From NCBI GenBank assembly GCA_029864335.1, contig JAOTTS010000002.1, positions 1 through 64,000 on the forward strand: DNA of 64,000 nt. The letters run 5' to 3'. The position numbers were made by a program, and so were the translations under genes. Positions within the stretch are counted from its first letter, which is position 1; the number at the start of each line of letters is the position of its first letter. Below are positions 34,741 to 43,580 of the stretch, piece after piece. The notes below the pieces were generated by a model. It worked only from the letters and a program-made list of their open reading frames with translations, searched no databases and was not told the DNA's origin. This DNA is from Candidatus Nitrosopumilus sp. GTDB taxonomy: Archaea; Thermoproteota; Nitrososphaeria; Nitrososphaerales; Nitrosopumilaceae.

Positions 34741-34824
34741 ATGGATTTTCTATGGATTGAAATTGGACTCGGAATAATTTTATTCACAATATTGGTTAGA
34801 AAATATGTCCAAACTCAAATATGA
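34741..34824 (+). CDS. Single-helix membrane mini-protein, 27 aa
   Basis: ATG 34741 to TGA 34824. Nearly all of it is one hydrophobic helix (FLWIEIGLGIILFTILV) followed by RKYVQTQI. It overlaps the next mini-gene by 20 bases in another frame. Too short for certainty, but the helix-plus-basic-tail layout is coherent. Confidence 0.4.
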   Translation: MDFLWIEIGLGIILFTILVRKYVQTQI

Positions 34825-34906
34825 TTATGCCAAAATAGTTCTTCATTGTGAATCCTGTGATGATGAGACTAATGAATTCAAATGCCCAAAATGTGAAAAT
34901 ATCTAA
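34805..34906 (+). CDS. Zinc-ribbon mini-protein, 33 aa
   Basis: ATG 34805 to TAA 34906. Contains two Cys pairs, CESC and CPKC, 16 residues apart, the spacing of a rubredoxin-like zinc knuckle. It overlaps the 3' end of the membrane mini-gene, suggesting translational coupling of the two. Confidence 0.5.
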   Translation: MSKLKYDYAKIVLHCESCDDETNEFKCPKCENI

Positions 34907-34919
34907 AAATTACTAAAAT

Positions 34920-35432
34920 TCATCCATACATTGATTTGTCTATTGTTTCATCTGATGAATTATTTGGTGATGGAAATCTACTAAAATTAGCACGCAGTAT
35001 TTTTTGAGCATGTCCTGATACTCTGGCAATATTGTCCCAGGTGTAATGAAATGGAACTCTGTCTAAAATCTGTTCATCAACATGCGAGAAAATTGCCAAT
35101 CCTACAATGTCTTCTTTGTCTTTCATCCACTGATGTCCTACTCCACACGTAGTACAAATTTCACTAATCTCCATGATTGCTTTTGAAAATGATGGATTTT
35201 TCAATACAAGTAATTTTGTATCTTCTGGAGGAAATCTCATGTTTACGTTAACTTGAATTCTGTCATCTCTGTTTACATTTTTGCTAACAATGACATTTGC
35301 CCCAATATGAAATTGCCATTCTACTGTCTTGCTTTTCTCTCTTACTTTTTCTGTTTGATCTTCATATTTAATATTGGTAATTTTTATAAAATCTTCCACA
35401 AGTCTTTTCATTTCCTCAGAAGTCTTTGCCAT
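34920..35432 (-). CDS. DUF2299-like protein, 170 aa
   Basis: 170 residues. EDFIKITNIKYEDQTEKV, then WQFHIGANVIVSKNVN and DRIQVNVNMRFPPED give the beta-alpha pattern I associate with the archaeal DUF2299 family. A CTTC pair lies at about residue 93. No enzyme motif is known. Family assignment is from memory of pattern and is moderate. Confidence 0.55.
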   Translation of the reverse strand: MAKTSEEMKRLVEDFIKITNIKYEDQTEKVREKSKTVEWQFHIGANVIVSKNVNRDDRIQVNVNMRFPPEDTKLLVLKNPSFSKAIMEISEICTTCGVGHQWMKDKEDIVGLAIFSHVDEQILDRVPFHYTWDNIARVSGHAQKILRANFSRFPSPNNSSDETIDKSMYG

Positions 35433-35481
35433 AAATCAAATCCCCAACTGTAACATATGTGAATGTTATAGAAAAAAGGAA

Positions 35482-35619
35482 TTAATGGCTGTGCCCACAA
35501 CCACAGGAATCATGACCTTCATGTCCTTGGGATTCTTTTCCTGCACATCTAGAACATTTGTCTGAACCCGTTGGGGAAAAGAAGCCAATTCCACATGATA
35601 CGCATTTTTGATTTGACAT
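35482..35619 (-). CDS. Cys/His-rich zinc mini-protein, 45 aa
   Basis: ATG at 35619-35617, stop TAA at 35484-35482. Two CxxC pairs (CVSC and CSRC) are followed by a Gly/His tail (GHEGHDSCGCGHSH). A competing open frame over 35466-35657 lacks any such pattern. The His-rich end could chelate a transition metal. It resembles other tiny zinc proteins in this window. Confidence 0.6.
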   Translation of the reverse strand: MSNQKCVSCGIGFFSPTGSDKCSRCAGKESQGHEGHDSCGCGHSH

Positions 35620-35702
35620 ATTGTTTCTGAAAAATTGCCGTATTTAATGAATCGCATTATCTGGACTGATAAAAATAATGAAATAATTTAGAATGATTTA
35701 CT

Positions 35703-36026
35703 TTATTCTTCTTTTTTCTGAAATACTCTGTATTCCCCAATGATGGAATTGCATTTGTGGCATGTATATTGACCTCTTTCTATCAAGATTAATCCATCTG
35801 CAACTGCCTCGTTTGGTTGTTCCTCAATTTGTATTTGAGTTGGGCCATCAAATTCAGAATTACATTGTTTGCAAAAATGTTTTGACATTTTTGATGTGTC
35901 GAGTTTTTCAAGTGATGACAAAAAATGTTTGTCCATATTTGGAACAAGTTTCGATTTGGTAACTTGCTCATCAGTTAGATCTGCATTAATCCATCCGCCT
36001 GAACCTGCTAATTGAATTTTAGTCAA
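35703..36026 (-). CDS. Zinc-ribbon protein, 107 aa
   Basis: Open from TTG 36026. A zinc ribbon is split across the chain: CKQC at about residue 52 and CHKC at about 89. The N-terminal 50 residues (GSGGWINADLTDEQV) are not recognisable. Possibly a nucleic-acid- or protein-binding ribbon; function unknown. Confidence 0.6.
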   Translation of the reverse strand: MTKIQLAGSGGWINADLTDEQVTKSKLVPNMDKHFLSSLEKLDTSKMSKHFCKQCNSEFDGPTQIQIEEQPNEAVADGLILIERGQYTCHKCNSIIGEYRVFQKKEE

Positions 36027-36087
36027 CTTACTATGGTATCTTGTTTGGTATTAAAATACTGTTTGTACTGAATGATTCTTAAAATTC

Positions 36088-36215
36088 AGGATTTCCTCTA
36101 CGGAAAAAAAGTCAGTCTCCTTTACTTTGGAGACTTTGTAATGTATTAACTAGTTTATGTGAGCATTGGACTCTTCCAGCTAACACCGCGAGATGTCTCA
36201 ATGAATCTCATATCA
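36088..36215. ncRNA. Candidate structured non-coding RNA
   Basis: Within a 478-bp gene-free gap (36027-36504), two hairpins follow one another: TTTCC/GGAAA around a 5-nt loop, and AGTCTCC (36114-36120) with GGAGACT (36129-36135). They are followed by a stretch much richer in G+C than its surroundings (about 36157-36200, with a GAGATGTCTC palindrome). GC islands in AT-rich archaeal genomes often mark RNA genes. No known class was recognised. Confidence 0.3.
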
Positions 36216-36504
36216 CAATGTTTTTGTTAAAAAATCGGAATCAAAAATAATTACTTTTAAGTTAAATTTCTAAACGTGCGATCAAATTAATTTGCATGTT
36301 CGTACAAATTTGATTATTTTTCTTTTAAAATATTCCTCATACAAAAACAAGAAATAGCTTCATAATTCGGCAATATTCATCAGAATTTGAGGAAATCAGA
36401 GAGAACCCGTTGACATAATCATCAGCACACACTCTGAATTTTTCAAGTAAATAACACTTTAAATTAATCAGTAGATTCTTATCTAAAATTTTTGGGAAAA
36501 TTCT

Positions 36505-37380
36505 ATGGCCAAAATAAAACAAAATTCCCCTGTATTGTTTTTCTATAATAATTCCAAAAAATGGCTTGCAAAAATTTCAAAAAAAGATTCCCTTCATACT
36601 CATATTGGTGTAATCAAATATTCCGACGCAATTGGCAAAGAGTATGGCTCTAGATTAATTACAAACAAAGACAAGTATGTCTATCTTCTTGAGCCAACCA
36701 TGTATGATTATGTAATGAAAATTCAGCATGGCACGCAGATTGTATATCCAAAAGATCTCGGGTACATTATCGCAAGAGCTGGAATAGGAAATGGCCAAAA
36801 GATTTTAGAAATTGGAACTGGAAGTGGCTCCCTTACATCTTTTGTAGCCAACATCGTAAAACCCCGAGGACATGTTTACACTTTTGATGTGGATGAGAAT
36901 TTCATGAAGATAGCTGAAAAAAATATCAAAAAAGCTGGAGTCTCTAAATATGTCACACAGCACAATTTAGATCTTAAAACTGCAAAAACTTTGCCCTTGG
37001 TAGAAATGGATGTGGCCTTAATTGATTTGGGTGATCCTTGGATTGTAATTCCTAAAGTTCGACAGATGTTAAAGGGCAGTGGAAGTATTTTTGCAATTTG
37101 CCCTACAATGAATCAATTAGAAAAATTAACCATGGCTTTAGTTGAAAATGAATTTACCGATATAGAATCAACTGAACACATACTGCGTACAATTGAAGCA
37201 AGAGAGGGGAAAACTCGACATTCTTTCCAGGGAGTTGGGCATACTACATACCTTTGTTTTGCAAGAAAGGCATTTTTTGGAAGAGAATCAAGAAAATCCC
37301 TTGAAAAATCCACAACTGGTAAAACCAAACCAACAACTACAAAGAAGCCTGTAAAGAAATCCTCCAAAAAATCATCCTAA
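36505..37380 (+). CDS. trmI: tRNA (adenine-N1)-methyltransferase, TrmI type
   Basis: 291 residues. The N-terminal small domain (about 1-70) is followed by the Rossmann SAM fold: EIGTGSGSLT (motif I), TFDVDENFMKIA (motif II) and DVALIDLGDPW. The pair matches archaeal TrmI, which methylates A57/A58 of tRNA. A Lys/Ser/Thr-rich tail of about 30 residues is an extra, probably for RNA contact. Confidence 0.9.
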   Translation: MAKIKQNSPVLFFYNNSKKWLAKISKKDSLHTHIGVIKYSDAIGKEYGSRLITNKDKYVYLLEPTMYDYVMKIQHGTQIVYPKDLGYIIARAGIGNGQKILEIGTGSGSLTSFVANIVKPRGHVYTFDVDENFMKIAEKNIKKAGVSKYVTQHNLDLKTAKTLPLVEMDVALIDLGDPWIVIPKVRQMLKGSGSIFAICPTMNQLEKLTMALVENEFTDIESTEHILRTIEAREGKTRHSFQGVGHTTYLCFARKAFFGRESRKSLEKSTTGKTKPTTTKKPVKKSSKKSS

Positions 37381-37436
37381 TCATTCATGAAAATTCAAAA
37401 CAAGATTTATTCATCTATTTTTTATAATATGTTGTA

Positions 37437-38300
37437 ATGGTGGCAAAAAATCTAACACTTTCAATAGTAAAGAAATTCATTCCTGCAAGAAAATTAAAAT
37501 CTCGAAAAGGTGACAATGGTGTAGTTCTTGTGATTGGTGGAAGCTACATCTATCATGGTGCGCCTATTTTATCCTCGATTGCAGCTCTTAGATGTGGAAC
37601 TGATCTGGTTTATACTTCTGTTCCAAACATCAATGTGACTCCTACTAGAGCAATATCCCCAAATCTTATTGTAATTCCTTTAGTTGATCAAAAATTAACT
37701 CGTGGTGCTGTAAACAAACTTTTAGGAGTACTTCCTCAAAATTTAGATTCTGCTACAATTGGAATGGGTCTTGCAATACAAGAAAGAAATGCTCTGTTAC
37801 ATCTTGTTAAATCTCTATTAGATAGAGATGTACGACTATCCCTAGATGCAAGTGCATTAATTCCTGAAGTTTTATCTTTATTAGCAAACAAAAATGTTGT
37901 AGTGACACCACATGCTGGAGAATTTAAAAGATTGTTTGGAGAATCTCCACCCAATTCAAAAAATGAGCGAATCAAATTAGTTGAGAAAAAAGCAAAGGAA
38001 AATGAAATAACAGTTTTACTAAAAGGTGCAACAGATGTAATTTCCAATGGCTCTACCACATATCTCTATGAGAAAAAAATTCCTGCAATGACAGTTGGAG
38101 GTACAGGTGATGTTCTTTCAGGATTAGTTGCAGGCTTGCTCTCCAAGAATCGAAATTCCCTAGAGTCTGCGGCAGCTGCCACCTTCATCAACGGTTTGGC
38201 AGGAAAAGCAGTTCAAAAGAAATTAGGGTTACATATGACTTCAATGGATCTCTTAGATGCAATTCCTAGCGCAATGAAACCCTTTGACAAAATTGTGTGA
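37437..38300 (+). CDS. nnrD: ADP-dependent NAD(P)H-hydrate dehydratase
   Basis: 287 residues. YjeF C-terminal (carbohydrate-kinase-like) motifs: GDNGVVLVIGGSYIYHGAPIL, VTPHAGEFKRL and the catalytic TVGGTGDVLSGLVAG. It repairs damaged NAD(P)H hydrates using ADP. The epimerase half (NnrE) is absent here. It overlaps the M20 peptidase start through GTGTGA. Confidence 0.92.
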   Translation: MVAKNLTLSIVKKFIPARKLKSRKGDNGVVLVIGGSYIYHGAPILSSIAALRCGTDLVYTSVPNINVTPTRAISPNLIVIPLVDQKLTRGAVNKLLGVLPQNLDSATIGMGLAIQERNALLHLVKSLLDRDVRLSLDASALIPEVLSLLANKNVVVTPHAGEFKRLFGESPPNSKNERIKLVEKKAKENEITVLLKGATDVISNGSTTYLYEKKIPAMTVGGTGDVLSGLVAGLLSKNRNSLESAAAATFINGLAGKAVQKKLGLHMTSMDLLDAIPSAMKPFDKIV

Positions 38301-39658
38301 CTGACATGAATCCACTCCAATACGTAGATTCCAATATGGAAAATCTAATCTCAGATCTTCAAACTCTGATTAAACAACCTAGTGTTTCGGCAAAAAATGA
38401 AGGCATTGAAGAATGTGCAAACCTTGTTGCAAAGATGCTGAAAAAATCTGGAATACATGCTGAAATTTTAAGATTGAAAAAAGGCGTAGCGCCAATAGTC
38501 TTTGGAGAAATAAAATCAAAACAAAACCCAACAAAGACTCTGATGTTTTACAATCATTATGATGTACAACCTGCAGAACCCTTTGATTTATGGAATGATC
38601 CTCCATTTAGTGGAACAAGGAAAGGAAACAAAATCTTTGGGAGGGGAGCAACTGATGACAAGGGTGAATTAATTACCCGAATAAAAGCAGTTGAGGCTTG
38701 TCTAGAAACAACTGGCGATGTTCCCTGCAACATCAAATTCGTAATTGAGGGAGAAGAAGAAACAGGAAGTGCTCATATTGAAGCGTACCTGAAAAAATAC
38801 AAAAAGAAATTTTCTAGCGATGGTGTAATTTGGGAATTTGGATATATTGATGCAAAAAATAGGCCCATCATTGGACTTGGTATGAAAGGACTCCTATTTG
38901 TTGAATTATCAGTTACTGAATCAATCCGAGATGCTCATTCTAGTCTAGCTGTTTTAATCAAAAACCCTGCGTGGAGGTTAATTGAATCTGTAAAAACATT
39001 ACGTGATTCCAATGGAAAAATTCTCATAAAAGACTGGTATAACGAAGTCACACAACTTTCAAAAAAAGATTTGAAATTAATTAAAAGTGAACCATTTGAT
39101 GAAAATATCTTTAAAAAAGAATTTGGAATAAAATCATTTTTGGGAAATAAGAAAGGGCTTGATGCAAAAAAAGCCTTAGTTGGTGATGCCACTTGCAATA
39201 TAGCAGGATTTATCTCTGGATATATTGGGGATGGTGCAAAAACTGTTCTTCCTGGTAGTGCATTAGTCAAAATTGATTTTAGGTTAGTGCCTAAAATGGA
39301 ACCAAAAAAACAAGTGATGCGATTAAAAAATCATCTGAAATCTAAAGGATTCTCCGATGTTAAAATCAAAGTTTTTCATGGGGAAGCGGCTGCTAGAACC
39401 GATTCCTCCAGCCCTTTTGTTTCTCAAGTAAAAGGTGCAGCTGACAAAGTATTTGGAAAATCTATTCTAAATATATCAAATGCTGGAACCGGCCCCATGT
39501 ATCCATTTGTTGAAATTCTAAAGGCTCCATGCATATCAATTGGAAGTACATACCTATTTTCAAGAATTCACTCCCCAAATGAATTTGCAAGAATTGACTT
39601 GCTAAAGAAAACTACTAAGTGCATTTGTTTGATAATGCAAAATTTTGCAAAACCCTAG
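38297..39658 (+). CDS. M20-family metallopeptidase (dipeptidase-like)
   Basis: 453 residues from GTG 38297, whose last bases overlap the NnrD stop; ATG 38306 is an alternative. The dinuclear-zinc residues lie in MFYNHYDVQPAEP, GRGATDDKGE, EGEEETGS and RIHSPNEF. Length and motifs fit the M20A/F group of carboxypeptidases and cytosolic dipeptidases. It converges with the DoxX gene by a 4-bp overlap. Confidence 0.9.
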   Translation: MTDMNPLQYVDSNMENLISDLQTLIKQPSVSAKNEGIEECANLVAKMLKKSGIHAEILRLKKGVAPIVFGEIKSKQNPTKTLMFYNHYDVQPAEPFDLWNDPPFSGTRKGNKIFGRGATDDKGELITRIKAVEACLETTGDVPCNIKFVIEGEEETGSAHIEAYLKKYKKKFSSDGVIWEFGYIDAKNRPIIGLGMKGLLFVELSVTESIRDAHSSLAVLIKNPAWRLIESVKTLRDSNGKILIKDWYNEVTQLSKKDLKLIKSEPFDENIFKKEFGIKSFLGNKKGLDAKKALVGDATCNIAGFISGYIGDGAKTVLPGSALVKIDFRLVPKMEPKKQVMRLKNHLKSKGFSDVKIKVFHGEAAARTDSSSPFVSQVKGAADKVFGKSILNISNAGTGPMYPFVEILKAPCISIGSTYLFSRIHSPNEFARIDLLKKTTKCICLIMQNFAKP

Positions 39659-40071
39659 TGAAGACATCTAGGTAATTTTTTGATTGCCTGTGCTATTGAA
39701 ATTCTTCCTGGACCTGCAATCATAATTACTATTGATGATGCCAGTAATATTAAATCAATTTCTACTCCTCCATCGCCAGTTAAGTTTTGAGCTCCTTTGA
39801 CATAGAAGATGGCTCCTAACATAATGATTGAAATTAACACTGCAGAAAATCTACTAAGAACTCCAAAAACTAAGAAAATTCCTGGAATTAATTCTGCCAA
39901 TGCAATTGGGATCTGCATTTCTGCTGGAATGCCCATGTTTGTCAAAAAATTTACAAATCCTGGATTGAATTTGGATATTCCATGTACGATAAAGATCATG
40001 CCTATGGCAGATCTTAAACCTATGAAGACCACATCATTTAGAATTTTTCCTTTAATCTCAGCAGAAGTCAC
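39655..40071 (-). CDS. DoxX-family membrane protein
   Basis: 138 residues from GTG 40071 with four transmembrane helices. GLRSAIGMIFIVHGISKF and PIALAELIPGIFLVFG are typical of the DoxX/SURF4-like family. The role is unknown, though family members are linked to quinone or thiosulfate metabolism and redox balance. A short region of about 95 bp separates it from the proteasome gene, transcribed divergently. Confidence 0.85.
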   Translation of the reverse strand: MTSAEIKGKILNDVVFIGLRSAIGMIFIVHGISKFNPGFVNFLTNMGIPAEMQIPIALAELIPGIFLVFGVLSRFSAVLISIIMLGAIFYVKGAQNLTGDGGVEIDLILLASSIVIMIAGPGRISIAQAIKKLPRCLH

Positions 40072-40166
40072 GATGGTTATCTAAAATTTTCAGTATAATT
40101 GCTTTACCCATAACTTACGCATGAAATGTAGAAAGCCCTTTATTATGCGGCAAAATTATTTGGAAT

Positions 40167-40763
40167 ATGTCAATGTATATGCCAGGAGCAACTGCTGTTG
40201 GAATTACTTTTGATGGTGGTGTAGTTTTTGCCAGTGAAAAACGAATTGCATTTGGAAATTTTCTTGTAAGTAAATCCACAAAAAAAACATTTTCTATTAC
40301 TAACAAGGTAGGTGCAGCCTGTGCTGGTCTTGTGGCAGATATGCAAATTTTATCTTTACAAATAGCTGCTCTTGCAAAAATCCGAAAAATGGAACTCAAA
40401 AGAGATGTTCCTCCTAACACAGTTGCAAAAATGATGTCAAATATGATGTATGAACGAAGATATTTCCCATTACTTACTCAGGTAATCGTTGGTGGTGTTG
40501 TTGATAAACCAATTATGTATACCCTTGATCCCTTAGGTTCAGTTCTCCCTGATCAATATGCAGCAGTTGGAACTGGTGCTGAAATGGCATTAGGTGTACT
40601 TGACCCTCAATTCAAACCAAATATGACAAAAGATGAGGCAATTGATCTGGCAAAAAGAGCAGTTCGTTCTGCAGCCTTGAGAGATTCTGCAAGTGGTGAT
40701 GGAATAGACATACTTGTAATCACCAAAGATGGTACTGAAGAATTCACAGAAGAAATCAAATAA
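40167..40763 (+). CDS. psmB: Proteasome beta-type subunit lacking the usual catalytic Thr1
   Basis: 198 residues. The Ntn-hydrolase fold is complete: GGVVFASEKRIAFGNF, SKSTKKTFSITNKVGAACAGLVADMQ, YAAVGTGAEMALG and RDSASGDGIDILVITKDG. Mature beta subunits start at a Thr in a GTTTVG-type context; here the segment is PGATAVGIT, with Ala aligned at Thr1. This points to a non-catalytic beta subunit unless processing differs. An active beta gene would be expected elsewhere in the genome. Confidence 0.9.
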   Translation: MSMYMPGATAVGITFDGGVVFASEKRIAFGNFLVSKSTKKTFSITNKVGAACAGLVADMQILSLQIAALAKIRKMELKRDVPPNTVAKMMSNMMYERRYFPLLTQVIVGGVVDKPIMYTLDPLGSVLPDQYAAVGTGAEMALGVLDPQFKPNMTKDEAIDLAKRAVRSAALRDSASGDGIDILVITKDGTEEFTEEIK

Positions 40764-40788
40764 ATCTAAATTTTTAATCAAAGCATCA

Positions 40789-41259
40789 ATGTTGTTTTTT
40801 GTTGATGCAATGCTTGGCAATATTGCCAAAAAATTACGTTTACTAGGATTTGATTGTGAATATTTTTCTGATATTGATGATTCAGAATTATTAGAGAAAT
40901 CTAAAAATGAAAATAGAACAATAATTTCTAAAGATCAGAACTTAATTAAACGTGCAGAAAAGATAAACATTCAGTCTATCTACATCTCAAAAGAAGATGA
41001 AATTAAACAATTTCTAGAGATTCGTGAAAAAACACACTTAGAATTTAATGACATTTCTGGTGATGTCGCAAGATGCCCTAAATGCAATTTTACAACATCT
41101 AAAATTAAAAAATCTGAAATCATCAATAAAATTCCGGAAAAAATTTTAAAATATCATGATAAATTCTGGAAATGTGATGGATGTAATCAAATTTATTGGG
41201 AAGGAACACACATTAAAAATTTACAAGAGTTTGTTAGTAAAATAAAATATAATATTTAA
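40789..41259 (+). CDS. Mut7-C RNase domain (PIN-like) protein with zinc ribbon
   Basis: 156 residues from ATG 40789; the ORF is open 20 codons further but that part overlaps the proteasome gene. The start FFVDAMLGNIAKKLRLLGFDCEYF is the Mut7-C hallmark, with acidic residues DIDDSELL and the RTIISKDQNLIKRA core. A zinc ribbon follows (CPKC and CDGC). Proteins of this type are predicted RNases. It overlaps the PUA gene by 4 bp, convergently. Confidence 0.85.
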   Translation: MLFFVDAMLGNIAKKLRLLGFDCEYFSDIDDSELLEKSKNENRTIISKDQNLIKRAEKINIQSIYISKEDEIKQFLEIREKTHLEFNDISGDVARCPKCNFTTSKIKKSEIINKIPEKILKYHDKFWKCDGCNQIYWEGTHIKNLQEFVSKIKYNI

Positions 41260-41732
41260 TCATAAATTGTTTTTCCAGTTTCCCAAAATTTGTCTGAAAT
41301 ATAATGGATGTTTTTTATGACTTCCCCTTTTTCCATATTTTCCAACTCAGAGCTGGACACCATTGCCTTTCCAACTGCTAAAAATTTATGTTGAGATTCT
41401 TCTACAATACAAACAAGTTGTTCCTTTTCAAATTCTGTGAATTTTTTAATTCCTGGTCTCATTACATTGGCACCTTTACACATGAATTTTACAGCTCCCA
41501 TATCGACCATAACACTGGGAAATTTTTCTAACATTTTAGTTTCTGATAAAAATGGAAGATAGTCTTCATTTATTTTTAATATCTTAATTCCTTCACCTGT
41601 GATAATTTGTGTATCATCTAAAATTTGATGTACTTTTAGATTTTTTATTTTGGGGAATTCCATATCCCATTTTTCTGAGACTGTTTTTAGTAGTGCGGCA
41701 GTTTCGCTCTTTGAAATTAAATTAGATTTCAA
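41256..41732 (-). CDS. PUA-domain RNA-binding protein
   Basis: 158 residues from TTG 41732, whose TTGA overlaps the TGA stop of homoserine dehydrogenase; the longer reading to 41879 lies inside that gene and is rejected. N-terminal 75 residues are followed by a PUA domain (KFPSVMVDMGAVKFMCKGANV, then VRPGI-like RPGIKKF, VCIVEESQHKFLAVGKA). This resembles the MCT-1/DUF1947 group of archaeal PUA proteins, involved in tRNA or ribosome recognition. Confidence 0.85.
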   Translation of the reverse strand: MKSNLISKSETAALLKTVSEKWDMEFPKIKNLKVHQILDDTQIITGEGIKILKINEDYLPFLSETKMLEKFPSVMVDMGAVKFMCKGANVMRPGIKKFTEFEKEQLVCIVEESQHKFLAVGKAMVSSSELENMEKGEVIKNIHYISDKFWETGKTIYD

Positions 41733-42739
41733 ATTCTTGCTATCTCTTGTCTGATGTCTAACAAATCTCTTAGAATGGAACTGGCAGTTTCCATACCTCC
41801 TGCACCTCTGCCAATAATTGTTTGAGTTCCTGAGTGCTCTGATGTAAAAGCAATCGCATTTAATGTTCCATTCACACAAAGTGGATCATCATTTGATATT
41901 TCTTTAGGACCTACGATAAGCTCCTTGTTGCACGACGCAATTAATTTTACAGAGCAGTTATTCTTGTCTGCTTTTTTAATATCTTCAGTTGTCACATTTC
42001 TGATACCTGTACAATTGATGTCTGGTAATGTTACTTTCATTCCCATAACCCAGTTTGCAAGAATTACTAATTTTGCAGCAGCATCTAATCCATCTAAATC
42101 TAAAGACTCATTGGCTTCTACATATCCTTTGTTTTTTGCATCTTTGAGTGCTTCCTCAAATGACATTCCTGTGGCCATATTTGTTAAAATATAATTTGTA
42201 GTGCCGTTTAAAATTCCAGCAAATGATGTAATTCTTTCTCCGCTAAGACTATTTTTTGCATAATCTAAAATTGGGGTTCCTCCACCTACAGTTCCACTAA
42301 ATTTGAACATAACTTGATTGTATGTTGCAAGTTCCATGAGGGATGGAAAAGCTAGTGCCAGCGGACCCTTGTTAACTGAAATTACATGCATTCCTTTTTT
42401 CATTGCAGTAGTAATGTGAGTCATCCCAGGCTCTGCATCTTTGTAATTACTAGCAGTGGTCTCAATTAGTACATCTGCTTCAATATTTTTCAGCATTTCA
42501 ACACCTGACATTGAATTTTTTTTATCAGAGTAATTTTTTACAGTTCCAAATTTTTTCTTTACTTCTACTAGTTTGTTGAAGTCTAATCCTGATGAATTCA
42601 CCGTACTTCCTTTACTGTCAAACACTCCTACAACTCTTGGTTTTAATCCATATTTTGCATAGATGTCTTCAGATCTTGATTCAAATAATTTTACTAAACT
42701 TTGGCCTACAACACCAAATCCACACAGAATAATTCTCAA
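41729..42739 (-). CDS. hom: Homoserine dehydrogenase
   Basis: 336 residues from TTG 42739. Rossmann ILCGFGVVGQSLVKLF, substrate-site KNKGYVEANESLDLDGLDAAAKL and NGTTNYILTNM are diagnostic. It reduces aspartate semialdehyde to homoserine for threonine and methionine synthesis. No ACT domain is fused. A 40-residue ORF ends overlapping its TTG start, and the PUA gene starts overlapping its stop. Confidence 0.93.
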   Translation of the reverse strand: MRIILCGFGVVGQSLVKLFESRSEDIYAKYGLKPRVVGVFDSKGSTVNSSGLDFNKLVEVKKKFGTVKNYSDKKNSMSGVEMLKNIEADVLIETTASNYKDAEPGMTHITTAMKKGMHVISVNKGPLALAFPSLMELATYNQVMFKFSGTVGGGTPILDYAKNSLSGERITSFAGILNGTTNYILTNMATGMSFEEALKDAKNKGYVEANESLDLDGLDAAAKLVILANWVMGMKVTLPDINCTGIRNVTTEDIKKADKNNCSVKLIASCNKELIVGPKEISNDDPLCVNGTLNAIAFTSEHSGTQTIIGRGAGGMETASSILRDLLDIRQEIARI

Positions 42740-42858
42740 ATCATTTCATTCCTTTTTACTGTATATTTGTAGTTCTCTTTATTCATCTGAATTTTATTAT
42801 TCATTAAGTGTAATACACCATGTTTTATTCTAATTTGTTTTGGTAATGTTTGTATCAT
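42736..42858 (-). CDS. Short ORF coupled to homoserine dehydrogenase, 40 aa
   Basis: ATG at 42858-42856, stop TGA at 42738-42736. The stop overlaps the TTG start of homoserine dehydrogenase (TTGA), the same arrangement seen at the downstream PUA junction. The product is basic and Asn/Lys-rich without clear motif. It could be a leader peptide, a small protein or chance. Confidence 0.35.
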   Translation of the reverse strand: MIQTLPKQIRIKHGVLHLMNNKIQMNKENYKYTVKRNEMI

Positions 42859-43139
42859 AGAGTGGGTTGTCTGATTGCTTTCATAAATATTCTTAGTCTG
42901 ATTATCTTTGCTTTAATCAATTTTAAGGCTAAAACACCGTATCGTAATTAATCTAATATTTACAATGTTAACCAAACTTGAATTCTATGTTCCAGTTTTA
43001 ATATCTGCATCACAATGAATGCAAAAATATGATCCATTTGAAGTCTAATAGTATTGCACTTAATCATTCTTGTTTCTTAATAATTTATTTTGTTAATAAT
43101 ACATTGTTTGTTCAAAAAAAAAACACTTAGTTGGAAAGA
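42859..43139. other. AT-rich spacer, nothing assigned
   Basis: I see no gene. It holds the promoter region of the leftward homoserine dehydrogenase gene and the 3' end of MsrB. Oligo-A and oligo-T runs occur near 43110-43130. Confidence 0.4.
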
Positions 43140-43544
43140 TTATGCATCCTGGTCTTTTTCATGATGTAACGAAACAGAATTTATACAATATCTTTGATTT
43201 GTTGGCTTTGGACCATCATCAAAGACATGGCCTAAATGAGCACCACATTTCTTACAATTGACCTCTGTTCTAATCATTCCATAGTCTGTATCAGAAACAT
43301 ATTCTATCTTATCCTCTGATATTGGTTCCCAAAAACTCGGCCACCCTGAACCTGAATCAAATTTTGCGTTTGATGAAAAAAGATCTTCCCCACAACAAAC
43401 ACACTTGAAATCTCCTTCAAGTTTGGTATTATTGTATTTCCCGGAAAATGGAGGTTCTGTTCCATGATTAACACATATTTCATATTGTTCAGGAGTTAGC
43501 TTTTCCTTCCACTCTTCAGGATTTCCATAAATTTCATCTCTCAT
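43140..43544 (-). CDS. msrB: Methionine-R-sulfoxide reductase
   Basis: 134 residues. The zinc-binding pairs CVCCGEDLF and CKKCGAHLGHVF and the catalytic Cys in RYCINSVSL are all present with FDSGSGWPSF. It reduces the R-epimer of methionine sulfoxide in proteins. Full length for the family. Confidence 0.95.
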   Translation of the reverse strand: MRDEIYGNPEEWKEKLTPEQYEICVNHGTEPPFSGKYNNTKLEGDFKCVCCGEDLFSSNAKFDSGSGWPSFWEPISEDKIEYVSDTDYGMIRTEVNCKKCGAHLGHVFDDGPKPTNQRYCINSVSLHHEKDQDA

Positions 43545-43580
43545 ATTCTTTGTTGCTATTTTCTATATTAGAAGATTGTT

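Noticed and set aside
41733-41879. N-terminal extension of the PUA protein
   Set aside because: It lies inside homoserine dehydrogenase and lacks homology; the start at 41732 fits PUA protein length.
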